A model generated the notes under the pieces. The model worked only from the letters and a program-made list of their open reading frames with translations. It made no database searches and was not told the DNA's origin. From NCBI GenBank assembly GCA_963277665.1, contig OY728163.1:1905142644-1905206643 (forward strand): a stretch of 64,000 nucleotides of DNA, written 5' to 3'. Both the position numbers and the translations under genes were made by a program. Shown here piece after piece: positions 36,715-47,569 of this stretch (within the stretch, counting starts at the first letter, position 1; each line of letters opens with the position of its first letter). Source of the stretch: Viscum album. Its lineage: Eukaryota > Streptophyta > Magnoliopsida > Santalales > Viscaceae.

Positions 36715-36726
36715 TGGTATCAGAGG
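36715..36726 (+). other. Primer-binding site, initiator tRNA-Met
   Basis: TGGTATCAGAGG, eleven of twelve bases matching the plant tRNA-Met(i) site, two bases after the LTR end. It marks the start of minus-strand DNA synthesis. Confidence 0.92.
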
Positions 36727-37213
36727 AAGTTTAGTACAAACCTTGGAAGCTATATTTAGATAAACTCTGATTAGAGCACATAGACCTAAGATGGACTTTG
36801 AGGATTATTATAGAAGAACTTCCTAGAATTTTGGTATTGTAGAGATTTTGTGAGTTTTCCAAGAAATACATCCCTGTCTGGACACGAGCAGGTAGAGGCG
36901 GCTCTGGCACAGATGTACCTAGGGGTAAAACCTGAAAACACCGCTTTGAGCTGGACTCGAACGGGAACTGGTGCATGACAAACGGCCTTACTGCACTCTT
37001 GGTTACGACACTCCCAGGGTATATGCTTAGGATAACTCTCATTTTCTTTACAAATAATTATGAAGGGTTTATGAGTATATACTTCCTCAAATAAAACATT
37101 TTTATGATTATGGATTATATCCATAAATAGTTCAATTTATGTTTAGTGTTTTATAAGTATGGAATTATGTATTTTGATTCATAAACTGATATATTTTATG
37201 CCATTATTTAGAA

Positions 37214-38217
37214 ATGGCGCCTAGTGGAAGAAATAGAAACTGTATCAATGCACGCACTCCATGTAGGGATTTCCCTCCTGCTCAAGATAATTATAGTGGA
37301 GCTGGTGATGCAACTGGTGCTGATCAGCTAACCACCATACTGGGACAACTCACTCAGGTTATGAATAATAGACTTACCCGTATGGAGCACCCTGATCCGT
37401 AGCGTGGAGGATCAATTTTAGATCGATTCATGAGGCAACAACCACCAAATTTCAATGGGAGTACAAATCCCTTAGTAGCTGAGAAATGGATAAATTCCCT
37501 AGAGAAAATATTTCAGGCTTTGGGGAGTATTGAAAGGGAAAAAGTTATCATGGCAGTTTACCGCCTCACTAGAGATGCTGATCAATGGTGGTCATTGATT
37601 CAAAACATGAAGGAAGATGATGAAGTATCAAATATGGAATGGAGGGAGTTCAAAGATCTATTTTTAGAAAAATACTTTCCTCTTGACCATCGAGCAGATA
37701 TGGAAAGGAAATTTCTGAGTCTGAGACAAAACGAGGATGAGAATGTCGCAAAGTATGAGGCTAACTTTACAAGGTTAGCAAGGTATGCTGGAGATTATAT
37801 ACGTAACCCAAGAAGTAAGATTGATCATTTCTCTGATGGGTTAAAACTATTTCTCCGTCGAGATTTAGTCTCACAATACTTCTCATCCTACGAAGATATT
37901 ATCTCATGTGCTATCAAGACCAAAAAGGAATTCTCTAAGTCTTATGACTTTAAAGAAAAGCAAGAGAAGAAGAGATCTACTGATCAATCTGGGAATGGGA
38001 ATAAGGGGAAGAAGGGAAAGGTTGAATATCCATCATGTGGTAAATGTGGGAAGAAACACCCCGGTACTTGCTTAAAGGGAACGAGAATCTGTTACAAGTG
38101 TTGTGAAAAAGGCCACCAAGCTCGTGATTTCAAGGGGAAGAAGGATGCTACTGATGTCCAACGCTACAATTGCAGGGAGATGGGACATTATGCAAATTAA
38201 TTTCCTAAGCGTTAGGG
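37214..38217 (+). pseudogene. gag of the 12.1-kb chromovirus, nearly intact
   Basis: Nucleocapsid/capsid polyprotein. ATG at 37214 opens a frame that continues, with one TAG at 37400-37402 (CAG-to-TAG would explain it), through 37430-38200. The capsid core is clear: WINSLEKIFQALGS, REFKDLFLEKYFPL, ENVAKYEANFTRLARYAG. A basic linker (EKQEKKRSTD) precedes a first CCHC knuckle, CYKCCEKGHQARD, in which the last cysteine is replaced, and a second incomplete one, CREMGHYAN, where a TAA at 38198 and a Phe replace the expected acid-x-Cys. Loss of both knuckles would impair RNA packaging. The same frame continues into protease, so gag-PR was one polyprotein. Confidence 0.9.
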
Positions 38218-38710
38218 GAATGTACCTCGGAAAAGGCCAAGAGATCAAGGTCAAGCTTATGCTATCACTACTGCTGAGGTAGAAGCTCTGAAAGACGTGG
38301 TGGCAGGTAATTTAATGGTTTCCTCAAGTTTAGAAAATGCATTATTTGATTCTGGTTCATCACATTGTTTCATATCTTCCCAGTTTGCTAAAAAAATTAG
38401 ATATTTCCAATTTGATTTAACAAGGGAGTTTTCAGTTAAAACTTCTAAGAAAAGTATCATTGCAACAAAGTTTTGTGAATCAATCCCCATTAGAGCACAT
38501 AAATGTTCTTTACCTGCTGATCGCATCGTCATACCTATGATTGAGTTTGATATAATCATTGGTATGGACTGGCTTTTGGACTATGATGTGAAGATTTATT
38601 GTAAGAAGAAAGAGGTTATGATTCTTGATGATGATGATAAGGAACACCTTATCTTTATAGCAGAATCATCACCACCTAATTCTTATCTAGATCCACCCCC
38701 AGTAGCTTAA
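38218..38710 (+). pseudogene. Aspartic protease of the 12.1-kb chromovirus
   Basis: Same frame as gag. After TAG at 38213-38215 a clean 137-codon stretch (38297-38710) carries the catalytic signature NALFDSGSSHCFISSQF (about 38337-38385) and the second conserved block FDIIIGMDWLLDYDV (about 38546-38590). The D-S-G active-site triplet is intact, so this domain itself could fold if translated. The frame ends in TAA at 38708-38710 and pol then resumes in another frame. Confidence 0.9.
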
Positions 38711-38739
38711 CTAAATTCAATTATTAGGGAGGAAGAGAA

Positions 38740-40140
38740 TGAAATGACTATGGGTGAGGAAAGGAATGTTCAAATAGAGGAAGTACCTGTTGTGAAAGAA
38801 TATGTAGATGTGTTTCCGGACGATTTACCTGGACATCCTCCAAAATGAGAATTTGAGTTTTCCATTGATTTAATTCCTAGATCAAGGCCTATATCAAGAT
38901 CCGTTATAGAATGGCCACGATATAATTAGTTGAACTAAAGAAACAACTAGAGGAATTGAGTAATAAGGGATTTATTCTCCCTAGTGTTTCTCCATGGGGA
39001 GCCCCTGTTCTTTTTGTTAAAAAGAAAGATAGATCTATGAGGTTATGTATTGACTACAGGGAGATCGATGGTATAACAATAAAGAACAAGTATCCCCTAC
39101 CTCACATTGATGATTTATTTGACCAACTACATGGAGCTCAATACTTTTCAAAGATTGACCTTCGATCTGGATACCATCAGTTGTGTGTGAAGAAGGAAGA
39201 CATTCCGAAAACAGCATTTCAAACCAGGTACGGGCATTACGAGTTTACAGTAATGCCTTTTGGATTGACTAATGAACCCTCTGTATTCATGGATCTGATT
39301 AATAGAGTTTTCAAGTAATATCTTAATGAATTTGTGGTGGTATTTATTGATGATCTCTTGGTATACTCCAAAATCTACGAAGATCATGAAAATCACTTGC
39401 GCATTATCCTGAAGACTCTGAGAAGACATGAATTATATGGGAAGTTTAGCAAGTGTGAATTCTGGATTCAGTAGATTTCTTTTCTTGGCCATATTGTCTC
39501 TAAAGATGGAATCTCTGTTGATACTTCTAAGACCAAGGCAATCCAAGAATGGCTAGCACCGACGAGTATAACTGAAGTACGTAGTTTTATTGGTTTAACA
39601 AGTTATTATCGATGTTTCGTCCAGAATTTTGCTCGCTTGGCTAACCCATTAACGAAGCTCACACGTAAAGGGGTTAAATTTGTTTGGACAAAAGAGTGTG
39701 AAGAATGTTTTGAAGAACTAAAGAGAAGATTAGTCAATGCTCCTATATTGAATCTACCATCAGGGAATGATGGATTCGTTATTTATAGTGATGCATCGAA
39801 GAAAGGACTTGGTTGTGTCCTTATACAGAATGATGGGGTTATTGCCTATGCATCACGAAAGTTGAAAATTCATGAACAAAACTATCCTACTCATGATCTC
39901 GAGTTAGCAGCTGTGATCTTTGTTTTGAAGATATGGAGGCACTACATCTATGGTGAAAAATGTGAGATTTATACTGATCACAAGAGTTTGAAGTATATTT
40001 TCTCACAAAAATAACTCAACATGAGGAAAAGGAGATGTCTTGAATTACTCAAGGATTATGATCGTACGATACACTACCACCTGAGGAAAGCAAACAAGGT
40101 GGCAGATGCTTTGAGCAGAAAATACCATGGAGTTTTGAAC
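38740..40140 (+). pseudogene. Reverse transcriptase and RNase H of the 12.1-kb chromovirus
   Basis: A frameshift near 38900 (within SRSVI/YRMA) separates this from the upstream protease frame. [69 protein letters not shown], and the catalytic [12 protein letters not shown] (about 39338-39375) with both aspartates present. Connection: [16 protein letters not shown] (about 39585). RNase [52 protein letters not shown]. In-frame stops at about 39316 (TAA), 39472 (TAG) and 40012 (TAA) interrupt the product. Catalytic residues of both enzymes can be read. Confidence 0.93.
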
Positions 40141-41680
40141 GTGATGAGAATTGAAAGGGATCCAATTTTCATGGATCTAGTTAAGATGGACATGGGAATA
40201 ACCAGGGAAGGTGAAACATCAATGCTTTTTCAAATGGTTTCCAAACCATCTTTACTAGAAAGGATTAAGAGTTCTCAGACTGATGATGAAGAATTTCAAA
40301 ATAAGATTAAAGCTGTGAATGATGGGATATTGAGAGACTTTGTGTATGAAGAAGGAATTTTGAAATTCAGGAAGAGACTTTGTGTTCTCGATATACCTGA
40401 TCTAAAAAGAGAATTTCTGGATGATTCTCATAGTTCCAATTTCCCTATACACCCTGGGATCACCAAAATGTATAGATATTTGAAGAAAAATTTTTGGTGG
40501 GACAACATGAAGAGGGAGATTGCCGATTTTTTTTTCAAGATGTATGGTTTTTCAACAAGTGAAATATGGAAGGCAACAGCCTGGTGGAGTATTGCAACCT
40601 CTTCCCATACCTGAGTGGAAATGGGATAATATCACGATGGACTTTGTCATGGGAATACCAAAGAGTCCTAGAAGGAATGATGCAATATGGGTTATTGTTG
40701 ATCGTCTTACCAAGTCAGCACATTTTCTTGCTATAAGAGAAGATCTACCACTGGAACATCTAGAAAGACTATATATTAATGAAGTTGTGAGACTTCATGG
40801 AGTAACCCTATCTATTGTTTCTGATCGTGATCCCCATTTTACTTCATGATTCAGGAAGAGTCTTTAGAAATCCCTGGATACTGAACTTCATTTGAGCACT
40901 GCCTACCACCCTCAGACAGATGGACAATTAGAACGGACTATTGAAACCTTAGAGTACATGTTGAGATATTGCTCACATGACTTTCAGGGTATGTGGGATC
41001 AATATTTACCTTTGGTATAATTTTCCTATAACAATAGATTCCATTCGAGTATTCAGATGGCACCATATGAAGTGTTATATGGAAAGAGGTGTCGCACACC
41101 AACCTGTTGGGATGACATTGGTGAAAGAAAACTTGTAGGTCCAGAACTGGTGTAGGAAACAATGTAAAAGGTGAAGGTAATCCAAAATCACATCAAAGCA
41201 GCTCAAAGTAGGCAGAAGAGCTATGCTGATAATCGAAGGAAGTATTTGGAATTTCAAGTTGGTGATCATGTTTTCCTAAAGTTATCTCCCTGTAAGGGAT
41301 TCATACTTTTTGGTAAGAAAGGTAAATTGATTCCCAGGTACATCGGACATTTCGAAATTCTAGAACGAATTGGGGCTCTAGCTTACCGATTGACAATGCC
41401 GCCAAGTCTCTCCAAAGTTCACGATGTGTTCCATGTATCTCTGTTGAGGAAATACATGTCTGACCCCACGCATGTACTCACCTATGAGGAGTTAGAACTG
41501 GAACCCGATCTGTCTTATTACGAAGAGCTCATTAGGATTCTTGTTACGAGAGAACAAGTACTGAGAAACCGGACGACGCGTCTGGTAAAAGTTTTGTGGA
41601 GAAACCATAAGATGGAAGAGGCAACATGGGAACACGAGGAACTTATGATGAAGAACCACCCGAGTCTTTTCATGCGGTAG
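40141..41680 (+). pseudogene. Integrase and chromodomain of the 12.1-kb chromovirus
   Basis: Catalyses insertion of the DNA copy in living relatives. The zinc-finger region (HPGITKMYRYLKKNFWWDNM, about 40450) is followed by a run of eight or more T at about 40527-40535, where the frame shifts; the CxxC part reads CMVFQQ, so one cysteine is lost. Core: NITMDFVMGIP (first D, about 40630), VSDRDPHFTS (second D, about 40818), DGQLERTIETLE (E, about 40920). Stops occur at about 40847, 40865, 41018, 41153 and 41165. The C-terminal part is open for 169 codons (41171-41680): DHVFLKLSPCKG, VFHVSLLRKYM, then the chromodomain with VLRNRTTRLVKVLWRNHK, EEATWEHEE and a final HPSLF. Confidence 0.92.
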
Positions 41681-41711
41681 TATTCTAAAAAATTTTAGGA
41701 TGAAATTATTT

Positions 41712-41725
41712 GAAGGAGGGGAGAA
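41712..41725 (+). other. Polypurine tract
   Basis: GAAGGAGGGGAGAA directly before the 3' LTR start at 41726. Confidence 0.92.
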
Positions 41726-43447
41726 TGTAACACCCCAAGCTTCTACGGTACGCTTCTCTTTGAATAATGCGATAGCGTGTGTTGTACGCAACATCGAGTT
41801 CTAACACACCACAACAAATCAAACTAGCCATTATGAATAATAATACCAACTTTTTGAAATTTTATACATTTTATTTTTCAAAATTTACTTCATTTTTGGA
41901 TTCGGAATATCGAAATTAGCCTAGAGTGAATTTTTGGTATTTTTCTGAAAAACTTCATTTTTTTATGAATAGTGAAACTACTAAGTGGTAGTTAAAAAAC
42001 TGAATTTTTCATAAAACTTAATTTTACCGCTTCTGTGATTGGAATTTCTAAAATCCTAGAGACACGGTTAACATCAAGGAGTAAAATGTGGTTCATTGAG
42101 ATGAAAATAATTTTTGGTGAATAGTAACTGTTTACGTTTATTTACCACGGTTAAAAGTAAATAGGGTAATTAAGGGTAAAAATGATATTAATATTGCTCT
42201 AACACATTTCCTAATTCTATTGTACAAGTGTATCTTGACCAAAAACAAACTTAGGAATAAAATATTATCATTTAGGTCCACTTGGATTAGATTAGGACAT
42301 TTATTATTATTTAATTCAAAGAAGAGTTAAGAGAGTTAAAATCAAATATTATTTACTAAAACATTTTTAATATAGGGTTATACATAATATAAATTCGATT
42401 GTAAATATTCACTAGAAACCTAAAATCCTTTTATACATAATTATATTTTATTTTTAATTTTTAGACATTAAATAGGTTAATTTATTTATGACACAATGAT
42501 GATGCAGTAATTACCATAATAGTGAAAAAATTAAGAGAATTAATATTATAAATACCCAAATAAATATAATTTGAGACTTTTTCTGAATTAAAATAATTTT
42601 ATAGGTTAATATGACATGTTAGTATTGACTTAATTAACTTTTTTCGAAGTAATAATTCTGTTAGTATTTTCACAAAAATCAATTATTGAATAGTGTCAAA
42701 ATTGACATAAAAGAGTTTTTAAAACAAATATTAAATTATTAATTGATATTAAATTCCTAAAAATATAAGGTTCAGAAAAGAGACTTATATCATGATATTT
42801 GTATCATTAATGGACCACTTTGGGGTCTCTTGTATGTATATAGTAAGTTTATTAACTATATAATATAAAAATACAAAGTGACATGGTAAATGTCAAAATA
42901 ATTAACTAAGAGTTAAAACTAAATGATAAGGTTAATATAATGACCCAAACCTGTATAAATTGTATTGGTTGAGTGGTTTTGCTACCCATACCCACCTTAA
43001 CCTTTAAATAATACACTTTGGAGCCATTATAAACCGAATATGAATTTATTATAAAATAATATTTCTAGATTTTCCAAAGGTTCCCCTCACCCCTCTTATT
43101 AAAGGGCACTCCCCCTTCTCACTAATTCACACATTCAAAGCCTTTCGGTTCGGCCAAACCCTGCCCAAATACTCTCTCAACTATCCTCAATACAACCTAG
43201 AGGCCTTAGTTTGATCAGAAAGCCAACCTAAGGAGCCCTTTTGATCAAATCAAAAGGAAGAACCTGAAGAAGAGGTAATGTTTTCACCACCCTTTTTCAA
43301 ATTCATTTCTTCTTCAACTTCTTCTTTCTTTGTTATTCCCATTATAAAATAATGGATCCAGTATCTCCTATATACTGTAATATTATTATAAATATGGTAC
43401 AACCATATTCAGTATTCTATCCATCCTTTGAATGACATGTCACCATA

Positions 43448-43477
43448 CGTGCGTGCGTACGGCTTACCGTCTCCACG
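43448..43477 (+). repeat. CpG-rich motif, copy 1 in 3' LTR
   Basis: CGTGCGTGCGTACGG followed by CTTACCGTCTCCACG; one A-to-G difference in the GTAC run from the 5' LTR copy. Confidence 0.8.
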
Positions 43478-43641
43478 TCGTGGTGTAATTGTTATTATTC
43501 AATATATTATTATTTGGATGGGTATAATAATGATTTATAATTCATGTAAATAATAAATATAACATGATAATGATTCTGTATATATGATATACCATCCAAA
43601 TATATATTATTTTAATATCAAAAATAATGATATTGTCGCCC

Positions 43642-43671
43642 GTGCGTACGTACGGACTACCGTCTCCACGA
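43642..43671 (+). repeat. CpG-rich motif, copy 2 in 3' LTR
   Basis: CGTGCGTACGTACGG followed by ACTACCGTCTCCACG, identical over 30 bases to 35063-35092 although the surrounding sequence has diverged. Confidence 0.8.
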
Positions 43672-45302
43672 ACGCGATGAGATTTATTCTCCATCGTATC
43701 CATTCAAGTATAATTTTCATTTGATGATTTAAAAATAATTTTTAAGAACTTGATATCATTATGGATATGAATAAGATACAACCTATCCTTGACAAATACG
43801 GATTACGTAACAAAACATATAAAAGAAAATGAGTAAGTTAACACCCGAAACAACAATAATACTAAGATATTATTAACAAATCAATGTTAAAAGATCATAT
43901 ATGATATCATATTAATGTATATAGTTCTTGTATAATTTAATAAAAATTATTTCACCATTATACAGGAGGTTAACCTACCCCCAACCAAGGAAAAGTACAA
44001 GGTAAGGGTTTATTTCATAATCTCTTCATTATCTGAGGTTGTTTATACGTAATAATCTACTGGGATTTCTTTATCATCCACATCCATGTTTCTTAAAAAT
44101 GTATTTCAAAACATTTTTTTTACTATTTACTAGAATATTAGTAAAAGTAATTTATACCCTTGTTGACTTTTATAAGTGGTTTATAAAGGAATCTTTCCTT
44201 CGTTTTCCAAACAAGGTCCTTTTTAACCTTTTCGACAGAATTAAGGTAAGAATGTTTTTTTAACTTATATGGCGGGTGCGGCTATTTTCCGCCGTTATAA
44301 AATTTTTTAAGATTCCCTTACAAGCTTATAAGAATATTTTCAAAGAAAATGTTTTATTTTATAAATATATGACTCTTAAATGATTTCAAAATAGAAAGAG
44401 ATATTTCTCTAAAAGAGTTTTGATTTCATCTATGTCAACATCCTTTGATGGATTTTACGCTTATTTGAAGTTGATTTATTATGATACAAAACTTCTATAT
44501 TATATTGAAGGTTTTGTGATATGTTTTATTGTGGATGTGTTATGTTTATACCATTCATGGTTTATGGATGAAGTATTTACATTTTGTATTCTAGTTTTAA
44601 TACGAATGTTTATGTTATGTTTAAACCTTTTCATATGGGAATGCATTGAACTTAATATGTGATGGGTGGAGCCCGCTATAGCTCCTCGATGCATCGATAG
44701 GTCTCATGAGACAAACTAGTGTCTTGGCACAAGGCCTTGGAAAAATCATATTTTTAGTCTTGGCATGTGGCATTGGCTATGTGGTTATGATAGTCTGGCA
44801 TTATGCATTCCATCATTATGAATGTGGTTATTGATATTGCATGTGATTATTCGATTAGTAGAATATCCATGTGAATAAGTAAATGGAATTATTTCATTTT
44901 ATTTTTGCCATACTATGTTGAAGTTCAAGTTTAAAAGGCTTTTGTTTTAGTTATACATTGCCTTAAATGTTTATTCTTATTTATGGAAGTTTCCGCTATA
45001 TTGTTATCCTTACTGGGCATTTGAGCTCACCCCTTTTCTATGTTTTATTATTTCCAGTATGTGAAGAAGTAAATTATGAATGACCTGCAGGGATAGTATG
45101 ATGGGATAAGAGTGTGGACTATTGAGATTATGTTGTTGTAGTTTTCATTTTATGATGTAATTTAAACCTTATGAATATATCTAGTGTTTCTAAGGCTATT
45201 AAACCAATCGGTCTTTTGAGATTTGATCTATCTTGTGATCATACCAATGTTATGTAATAATGCACCGACTCTGGGAAACTGGGGTTGGGGAGTTACAGAA
45301 AT

Positions 45303-47569
45303 GGTAAGAGATTAGGATAGGTTATAGAGTTTTTTAAAGTCTCGGCTACCCACCAGTAGACTAGTAAAAGGAGTCCCACTAGATGTTTAGGTCTAGTTAA
45401 GGGATTTGGTACCACAATATAGAGTGAAATTACCATGCATAGAAAACTATATAATGGAATCAAACTAGATCCTAGTGTAGAGGGGAGAGTCATCTTGATG
45501 ATATGAATTATACAAAGATTATCTAGGATATAGTACCTTCTACCATTAGAGATCTGATTCTTATATAATCTATCTTATATTGATTTTCATTTGATATAGG
45601 AGCATCAAATTCATTTATATATTGAAATTTTGATAACGGTTTGTGTTTGGTTATGGATAGATTGGATGGTGTTTAAACAATCGATACACTATTGGGAGAA
45701 CTATCAGATAATATAAATTTTTGAAATAAATATTATTTAGAGATCGGTTTATATCATTTCATTTGGGAAACTTTTTTTCTAGAAATTATATGTTTATATT
45801 TAATTCATGGTATGTATTGGGTAGATATATATCTGGTTCATATTTACTATTCTAAAAGGGTACTTACCTTCCATTCTTTATATGAAGGTAGATATTTTCA
45901 CTAGGGTTAGTGGGATCATTAGGCTGGTTGTGCATGAAAAATCATTTCATTTTGTATTGTTCATGGCTCAGATAATAATTAACTGATCTACATGATGGTG
46001 GAATGTAGCATTATAACTTTAATCTAGTGTTAGATTGTTTTTAGGATGACATTTCTAAAGTGTTTAAGGGCTCACCTCCTGAGTTGGATATCGAGTTCAT
46101 AATGGATTTGGTGTTTATAGAAGCCCCAGTTTCTTTCCCAGAATATTTGAAGACCCTAGAAGATCATCTAGAATTGAATGTTATGTTGGATCATCTTGAA
46201 GTAAAATGTTTCATTCAACCTAGTACATAACCATGGGGTTCTTAAGTTTTATTCACCATCAATTCTTATTATAAATTACACTGCTCTATGTAATATCATA
46301 TATTGAACTATAAGATGATCAAAAAATGGTATCCCCTTCCATGAATTGATGATCTCTTCAACTAGTTGAGAGCAGAAAATATTTTCTCTATTATTTATTT
46401 GAGATCAATATTACAAAATATAAGGTTGATACCATCATACATACCTTAGACTTCTTTTAGGATCATGTATCTATTTTATGAATTCATGGTGTTGTTGTTT
46501 GAATTCATGAATGCAGTTTCTATATTAATTTATATGATGAATCAAATCAATAAAAAATTTATAGATCAGTTTGAGGGGGTTTCATTGATAAAATATTAGG
46601 ATAATACCAGCTAACAAATGATCATTCCCAACATCTTTGAATCATATTAAATACATTGAGAGAGTATCGGCATTACTCTAAGAAATTAAATTCTATTTCT
46701 AGAATGATATACTTCACTTCTTGGGGAATTTCATCTTAGAGGTTGTATTGATAATAGATCAAAATAATGTTGTAGATGTGGAATATCGGTGGCATCTCAA
46801 GAGTGTCCTCAAGATTCATAATTTTTTGGGATTAGTAGGATATTATTGGTGCTTCATCTAGGTTATACCTCATTTGGAATCATCGGTATCAGGGCAGACC
46901 AATATAAGGGTGATGTTTATTTGGTGAGATTATTATGAAAGTTATTTTCAAGAGATGAAGAGTTGGATGTAATCATCACTAATCCATGCTTTATAAGTTC
47001 TTGGTAAGGAATATATTGTGTATTATGATTCATACAGTGTTAGAATCATAGTATTTATAGGGATGGAATATTTAGTGGTTTCTTATGGATCCAGATATCT
47101 GATTCAATATTATAGGAATTATATTACTCATGATCTACAATTTTGTGTGGTGAAACATTCCCTGAGAAGATAGAGAAATATTCATTGGGGTGATATGATT
47201 CTGGTGTACATTTACCAAAAGAACCTCAAGTACATCATTTTTCAGTGAGACCTAAACCTTTGGAAGAGGATGTGGGTTGAGTATCTACATTATTCCAATA
47301 TTGCGTTTGAATATATAGAAAGAAAGGGAAATCCATTGATGACACCTTAATATATAATTTGGAGATGAAGTAAATACGAGAATATTGTAATGAGTGGTAG
47401 ATGATGGAACTTTCACAGGAATGAATCTAGATGTTCAAGGGTCCCAAGGTCAAGTATCCCTCACATTGATATCTAGCATACTCATTAACTTAGACTGTAT
47501 TAAGAATGAGAGGTTATATGGTCTAGAGGGTTTAGCCCTGAGGGAAACATATATGGTTGGGAGACACCA
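45303..47569 (+). pseudogene. PR-RT-RNase H remnant of the old gypsy element
   Basis: Continuation of the element whose gag is at 32170-33150. The protease signature survives as FDIGASNSFI (about 45585-45615). Before RT, GSPPELDIEFIMDLV (about 46070-46110) matches the conserved linker, then LNVMLDHLEVKCFIQPST (about 46170-46225) and YPLP with IDDLFN (about 46330-46365). RNase H: GKEYIVYYDSYSVRI (about 46995-47045) and YRNYITHDLQF (about 47110-47145). FEYIERKGNPL (about 47310-47340) corresponds to the end of RNase H. Stops are frequent. No integrase is seen: at 47570 the sequence is cut by a minus-strand LTR. Confidence 0.75.

Larger units (their letters stand above)
33151..45297 (+). mobile_element. 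Near-complete Tekay/Del-like chromovirus, 12.1 kb, with perfect TSD
   Basis: LTRs 33151-36712 and 41726-45297 begin TGTAACACC(C/A) and end TTACA. GAAAT lies directly outside both ends (33146-33150 and 45298-45302), a perfect 5-bp target-site duplication. Inside are a tRNA-Met(i) primer site, gag with zinc knuckle, protease, RT with intact FIDDLL, RNase H, integrase with D, D and E readable, a chromodomain and a polypurine tract. It inserted between gag and protease of an older gypsy element. A hand comparison of the first 280 LTR bases shows about 16 differences, so it is not recent. At least two frameshifts and several stops make it non-autonomous now. Clade assignment rests on the chromodomain and 3.5-kb LTRs. 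Confidence 0.95.
41726..45297 (+). repeat. 3' LTR (3572 bp)
   Basis: TGTAACACCCC ... GGGAGTTACA followed by the TSD GAAAT. Aligns end to end with 33151-36712. TATA is degraded (TATTAAAG at 43098). CpG-rich motif copies sit at 43448-43477 and 43642-43671. Confidence 0.95.

Noticed and set aside
36731..37124. Minus-strand frames of 103 and 112 codons around the primer site leader
   Set aside because: Antisense to the retrotransposon leader, with no domain; overlapping in two frames.
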